NCBI GenBank assembly: GCA_900545995.1
Contig: URBM01000091.1
Span: 1-7,732 of the forward strand
Direction: 5' to 3'
DNA: 7,732 bases
Source of the DNA: an uncultured Collinsella sp.
Lineage (GTDB): Bacteria; Actinomycetota; Coriobacteriia; Coriobacteriales; Coriobacteriaceae
The translations under genes were made by a program, and so were the position numbers. Of the stretch, positions 4,496 to 7,732 are shown piece by piece. Below the pieces are notes generated by a model. The model did no database searches. It saw nothing but the letters and a program-made list of their open reading frames with translations, and had not been told where the DNA came from. Numbering within the stretch: position 1 is the stretch's first letter; each line of letters opens with the position of its first letter.

Positions 4496-7400
4496 ATGGC
4501 GAACACCCAGAACTATATCAACCACCTGCTGCAGAACACCGGCATCACGCCGGCATGCAGCGAAGAAGAGCGCTTGGCTGCCGAGGATATCGCTCAGATC
4601 TTCCGCAACCACGGCTTTGATCCCGAGGTTCAGGAGTTCAATGCCCCGGCGCCCAGTAGGTTGGCATTTGCCGTTACCGGTATTCTTGCGTTTGCCGGCG
4701 CCCTGCTGATGGGCATCGGCGGCGGTATCGGCTTGGTCGGCACCTTGCTGGCCATCATCGGCGCCGTTCTTTACGTGCTCGAGCGCACGGGCCACCCCGT
4801 GGTTTCGCGCCTGGGCAAGACGGGCGTGAGCCAAAATGTCATCGCCTACCACAAGGCCTCGGGCCCGCTCGCGTCTCCGCGCAACCGCCCGGTGGTCGTT
4901 GTCGCACACTACGACTCTCCCCGTGCTGAGCTGCTCGCCCGCGAGCCCTATGCTTCGTATCGTGCGCTCATCGCCAAGCTGTTGCCCGTTGCCACGGTTG
5001 CTCCTGCTGCCGTTGCCATCCTGCGTATCCTGCCGCTCCCCGGCGCGCTCAAGGTTCTGCTGTGGATTGTCGCGATCCTCGCTTCCCTCGTTGCACTTGC
5101 CAACGCGGCAAACATCATCTCTAACCGCCACATTCTTCCCTATACGTCCGGCGCGGTGTGCAACAAGTCTTCTGTCGCCGCTATGCTCGGCGTTATGGAC
5201 AACGTTGCTCCCTTCCAGGGTGAAAACGAGTTTCCCGACGATGTTCCGTTCGATACCTATTTTGGGGAGCAGAAGCGTCGTGCCGAGGAAATGGCGCGCG
5301 CGGCGGCGGAGTATGCCGCGGCCCAGCAGCAAAACGACTACGGCAACACCATCGAGTACGAAGAGCCTACCTACGTCGAGGACGAGTTCGGTCAGCCGAT
5401 TGCCCCCGACGCTCAGACCGATCCCGAACAGGGTGAGGCTTTCGACGAGCAGATCGAGGGCTTTGAGGGTGCGTCTGCCGACGAGACGCTGATTGGCGCC
5501 ATCGTGCCCGAGGATCAGAATCAGGCTGTCCAGGCTGAAGAGTTCAATGACGAGGTTTCCGCTGCCGAGCCGGTGGAGGAGCCTGTCGCGGCCGAGCCCG
5601 AGCCCAAGCTCTATCGCAATGCCGCCGGCAACATCCGCTTTGGTTCGGATGCCATCCGTGCGCTCGGAATGCTTCCCGAGTCCTGCACGCTCGATTACGA
5701 GGAGGGCGAGGAGCCGACGTTTGAGCCCGAGCCTGCGCCCGTTGTCACTGCGGATGATGAGTCTGCCGCGGTTACCGCTGCCGTTGCCGAGCCCGAGGCG
5801 GTGTCCGCGATCGATCCCGCGGCAGGACTGGACATTTTGGCTCCCGCCGCGCCGGCGCAAGACGTTGCGGACGAGTCTGACGACGATTACGTTGAACAGC
5901 CGAGGCGCGTGTCTTACGAGAGCGATACTGATTTCTCTGCCGAGATTCCCGCGGCAACGCCCCATGCCGATATTGCATCCGCGTTCTCTTCGATTGGCGC
6001 CAGCGCTTCCAGCTTCTTTAAGGGTGCGCTTGCAAAGGGCAGGAAATTTGTCGACGATTTCGAGGAGAAGCGCGCTGCCGCACGCGAGGCTGCCGAGCAG
6101 GAGGCTATCGCTCAGCAGCAGGCAGCCGAGGCGGCACGTGAGCGCGCGGCGCAAGAGTTCGAGCAGAACGAGGCTGTGCAGTCCGGGCCCGTCGACGCTG
6201 CCGAAGCTACGACGTCCTTTGAGTCCCAGCAACCGACGTCAGCGGATGTTGTTGAGGCAACAACGTCTTTCGAGGCTCAGCAGCACGTCGATAGCACCAT
6301 GTCGTTTGATGCCGCGCAGTTCGATTCCACGATAACGTTTGAAAAGCAAGGCACCGCAATTGCCGAGCCCCTTCCTGTTTCCGATGAGCAGGGCGACGCG
6401 GCAGACGATGACGAGCCCATTGATGCTGCCGAAATTCAAGATGCCGCCGAGGACGAGTCCGTCGAGGCCAACTCTGACGAAGAGCAATACGCGGCAGCCG
6501 ATCAAGGTGATTCGACCGAGGTCGAGCAGGAGGAAGTGCCTGCGGTTTCCGAGACTCCCGAGACGGATGAGTCGAGGCCTTACTCCACGCAGATTTTCAC
6601 CATGCCGACCCCGAGTGGTTCCGGTGCCACGGTTGCCAATGTCGCTCCCACCCAGGACGAAACGGTCGATTCCCTTATGGCCCAGATTTCCTCCCAGGCA
6701 TCGCCGCGTCCGCAGATGAATGTTCCCGATCCGGCGTCGGCACCGTCGCCTGCACCTTCCTCGTCTCCGCTGGCTTCGGTCCCCGATCCGTCGCTGCCGT
6801 CTATGAAGCAGGCAAACGTTGCGTCTCGCACGTCGCTGTTCGACCTTCCCGATCCCTCTGCCCAGGTCAACGACCCCTTTGCTACTGCCCAGGGTCCCGA
6901 ACCCACATCGGCACCCGTTGCGCCTTCTATGCCCGTTGCGTCGGGCGCGCAGCCGATCGAGACCATTTCGGCTCCCGCCCCGGCGGCACCCAAGTCTCGC
7001 AAACGCGGCCTGGGTGGCCTGTTCGGTCGTAAAAGGAAAAACGAGCAGGACAGCATGAGTGATTGGCTGGGCGTCGAAGACGATTACGATGCCAAGAAGT
7101 CCGGTCGCGGTATCGGTTCGTGGGATAACTTCGAGGACGATAACGATGGCTGGAAGGGCGGCGCTACGTCTTCCGATGGCGCTTCTTCCGAAGATATGCT
7201 CTCGGCTGTCGCCTCTATGGGCGATGATGAGCTGCTCGGTCACGATATCTGGTTTGTGGCAACGGGCGCCTCGGATTGTGATGGCGCCGGCATGAAGGCC
7301 TTCTTGGCTTCGCATCGCGATAAGCTCCGCGGCGTATTCTTCATCAATCTTGAATCCGTCGGCGCCGGTAGGCTTTCGGTGGTGACGGTCGAGGGCGAAC

Positions 7401-7672
7401 AGCAGCTGCTCAAGGGCGATCGCCGCATCATGAACCTGGTCAGCAAGGTGTGCAAGTCGTTCCATGTCGATTGTGGCGCGCTCGAGATGCCCTATGCCAA
7501 GACCGATGCCTATGCCGCGCTCGAGGCGAGCCGCCGAGCCCTCACCATCGCCGGCGTGGACGGCACGCGTCTGGCTTGCGCTCGTACCGAGGACGACCTG
7601 CCCCACAATGTCAACCCGACGAACATTGCCACGGTATCCGAGGTCGTGACCGAGGTTATCCGCCGTTCGTAG
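4496..7672 (+). CDS. Membrane-embedded M28-like metallopeptidase fold with a ~670-residue acidic disordered insert, likely catalytically altered
   Basis: 1058 residues from ATG 4496. N-terminal M28 part: EEERLAAEDIAQIF (23-36), SQNVIAYH, RPVVVVAHYDSP (131-142, metal-type H138 and D140) and TSGAVCNKSSVAAMLG (217-232). It is interrupted by two hydrophobic hairpins (about 55-74/76-95 and 157-178/184-205). C-terminal M28 part: DIWFVATGASDCDG (917-930), FFINLESVGAG (948-958), KTDAYAALEASRRALTIAG (1002-1020) and ARTEDDLPHN (1029-1038). Between them, residues about 241-913 are acidic, Ala/Pro/Ser/Gln-rich and repetitive, with predicted helical stretches (257-280, 518-560), four TTSFE-like repeats (571-618), PDP repeats (743-794) and a basic patch (833-848). 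By-eye alignment puts Cys222, Ser926-Asp927, Glu953 and Arg1030 where M28 enzymes have Asp, Glu-Glu, Asp and His, so ordinary aminopeptidase activity is doubtful. Even charge distribution around the helices suggests the soluble parts face the cytoplasm. A co-transcribed gene follows 21 nt downstream. The fold call is fairly sure; function is unknown. Confidence 0.85.
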   Translation: MANTQNYINHLLQNTGITPACSEEERLAAEDIAQIFRNHGFDPEVQEFNAPAPSRLAFAVTGILAFAGALLMGIGGGIGLVGTLLAIIGAVLYVLERTGHPVVSRLGKTGVSQNVIAYHKASGPLASPRNRPVVVVAHYDSPRAELLAREPYASYRALIAKLLPVATVAPAAVAILRILPLPGALKVLLWIVAILASLVALANAANIISNRHILPYTSGAVCNKSSVAAMLGVMDNVAPFQGENEFPDDVPFDTYFGEQKRRAEEMARAAAEYAAAQQQNDYGNTIEYEEPTYVEDEFGQPIAPDAQTDPEQGEAFDEQIEGFEGASADETLIGAIVPEDQNQAVQAEEFNDEVSAAEPVEEPVAAEPEPKLYRNAAGNIRFGSDAIRALGMLPESCTLDYEEGEEPTFEPEPAPVVTADDESAAVTAAVAEPEAVSAIDPAAGLDILAPAAPAQDVADESDDDYVEQPRRVSYESDTDFSAEIPAATPHADIASAFSSIGASASSFFKGALAKGRKFVDDFEEKRAAAREAAEQEAIAQQQAAEAARERAAQEFEQNEAVQSGPVDAAEATTSFESQQPTSADVVEATTSFEAQQHVDSTMSFDAAQFDSTITFEKQGTAIAEPLPVSDEQGDAADDDEPIDAAEIQDAAEDESVEANSDEEQYAAADQGDSTEVEQEEVPAVSETPETDESRPYSTQIFTMPTPSGSGATVANVAPTQDETVDSLMAQISSQASPRPQMNVPDPASAPSPAPSSSPLASVPDPSLPSMKQANVASRTSLFDLPDPSAQVNDPFATAQGPEPTSAPVAPSMPVASGAQPIETISAPAPAAPKSRKRGLGGLFGRKRKNEQDSMSDWLGVEDDYDAKKSGRGIGSWDNFEDDNDGWKGGATSSDGASSEDMLSAVASMGDDELLGHDIWFVATGASDCDGAGMKAFLASHRDKLRGVFFINLESVGAGRLSVVTVEGEQQLLKGDRRIMNLVSKVCKSFHVDCGALEMPYAKTDAYAALEASRRALTIAGVDGTRLACARTEDDLPHNVNPTNIATVSEVVTEVIRRS
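6206..6349 (+). repeat. Four degenerate TTSFE-type repeats within the insert of the M28-like protein
   Basis: The protein repeats ATTSFESQQ, ATTSFEAQQ, STMSFDAAQ and STITFEKQ lie at residues 571-579, 588-596, 600-608 and 611-618, at steps of 17, 12 and 11 residues. The pattern is [AS]T[TMI][ST]F[ED]xxQ. DNA copies have diverged, so the conservation is at protein level and suggests a selected short linear motif. Confidence 0.6.
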
Positions 7673-7682
7673 ACGGAGCTCT

Positions 7683-7688
7683 AAGGAG
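7683..7688 (+). promoter_or_regulatory. Ribosome binding site of the downstream gene
   Basis: AAGGAG, a near-perfect Shine-Dalgarno sequence, five nt before GTG 7694. It identifies that GTG as the start of a new gene directly after the M28-like stop. Confidence 0.75.
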
Positions 7689-7693
7689 TCAAC

Positions 7694-7732
7694 GTGTTTT
7701 CGTATATTAAGCGCCATTGGCCTGTCTACGTG
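7694..7732 (+). CDS. N-terminus of a downstream protein (3' partial), probably a membrane protein
   Basis: Thirteen codons from GTG 7694 read MFSYIKRHWPVYV and run off the right edge. The start is supported by the strong AAGGAG site. The gap to the M28-like stop is only 21 nt, with no terminator-like hairpin, so co-transcription is likely. A short basic N-terminus (KRHW) followed by hydrophobic residues is the usual look of a membrane protein whose first helix comes next; transporters often begin this way. Too little is visible to name a family. Confidence 0.65.
   Translation, partial: MFSYIKRHWPVYV

Noticed and set aside
5227..7210. The insert as a frameshifted or fused second enzyme
   Set aside because: Reading through all the visible insert I see no catalytic motif, and the frame stays open and in phase with both M28 halves, so a frameshift or second enzyme is not supported.
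4445..7717. Two long minus-strand open frames (595 and 492 codons) antisense to the M28-like gene
   Set aside because: They translate to Arg/Leu/Gly-rich sequence with no domain, lack a convincing ribosome site, and arise from the strong GC-rich codon bias of the plus-strand gene, which has recognisable M28 motifs.

Overview
The window looks like chromosomal DNA from a high-GC actinobacterium. The Coriobacteriia, and Collinsella or a near relative in particular, fit best, judging by GC-rich codon use, strong AGGA/GGAG ribosome sites, GTG starts and a PafB/PafC-type regulator pair. This is my reading of style and content, not a database result. There is no RNA gene, insertion sequence, CRISPR array or sign of recent transfer, and the window is almost fully coding.

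Layout. (1) Positions 2-2374, plus strand: the 3' part of a DinG-family DNA helicase with an intact Walker A, four-cysteine iron-sulfur signature, DEAH box and motif VI. The frame is open to the left edge. The first residues read SHRANADVD, the H-x4-D third motif of a DEDDh (DnaQ-type) exonuclease, so the gene is an exonuclease-helicase fusion like DinG of Bacillus, cut off at its 5' end. (2) Positions 2371-4297, minus strand: two WYL-domain transcription regulators in one operon, overlapping by 20 nt. Their N-termini resemble PafB (upstream gene) and PafC (downstream gene). The operon converges on dinG and the stop codons overlap by 4 nt. A perfect 16-bp palindrome at 2344-2359 is the best candidate for a shared weak terminator. 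(3) Positions 4298-4495: a divergent control region of about 200 bp with a candidate RecA-NDp-like (PafBC-type) promoter, a TATACT -10 candidate, a perfect 10-bp palindrome and a 9-bp direct repeat spaced 42 bp. (4) Positions 4496-7672, plus strand: a 1058-residue membrane protein. Its first 240 and last 145 residues together make one M28-type metallopeptidase-like domain with two transmembrane hairpins. Between them lies an insert of about 670 residues that is acidic, repetitive and mostly disordered. Nearly all metal ligands and the catalytic glutamate of M28 appear to be replaced. (5) Positions 7694-7732, plus strand: the first 13 codons of a further gene, probably co-transcribed with gene 4.

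How the parts may relate. The WYL pair and a DNA-repair helicase are neighbours. The intergenic region carries a partial match to the DNA-damage promoter motif that PafBC reads in mycobacteria, pointing at the M28-like gene. A damage- or stress-responsive locus is therefore a reasonable hypothesis, but it is inference. The most unusual object is the M28-like membrane protein, which looks like an inactive or strongly altered peptidase fold split by a giant acidic insert.
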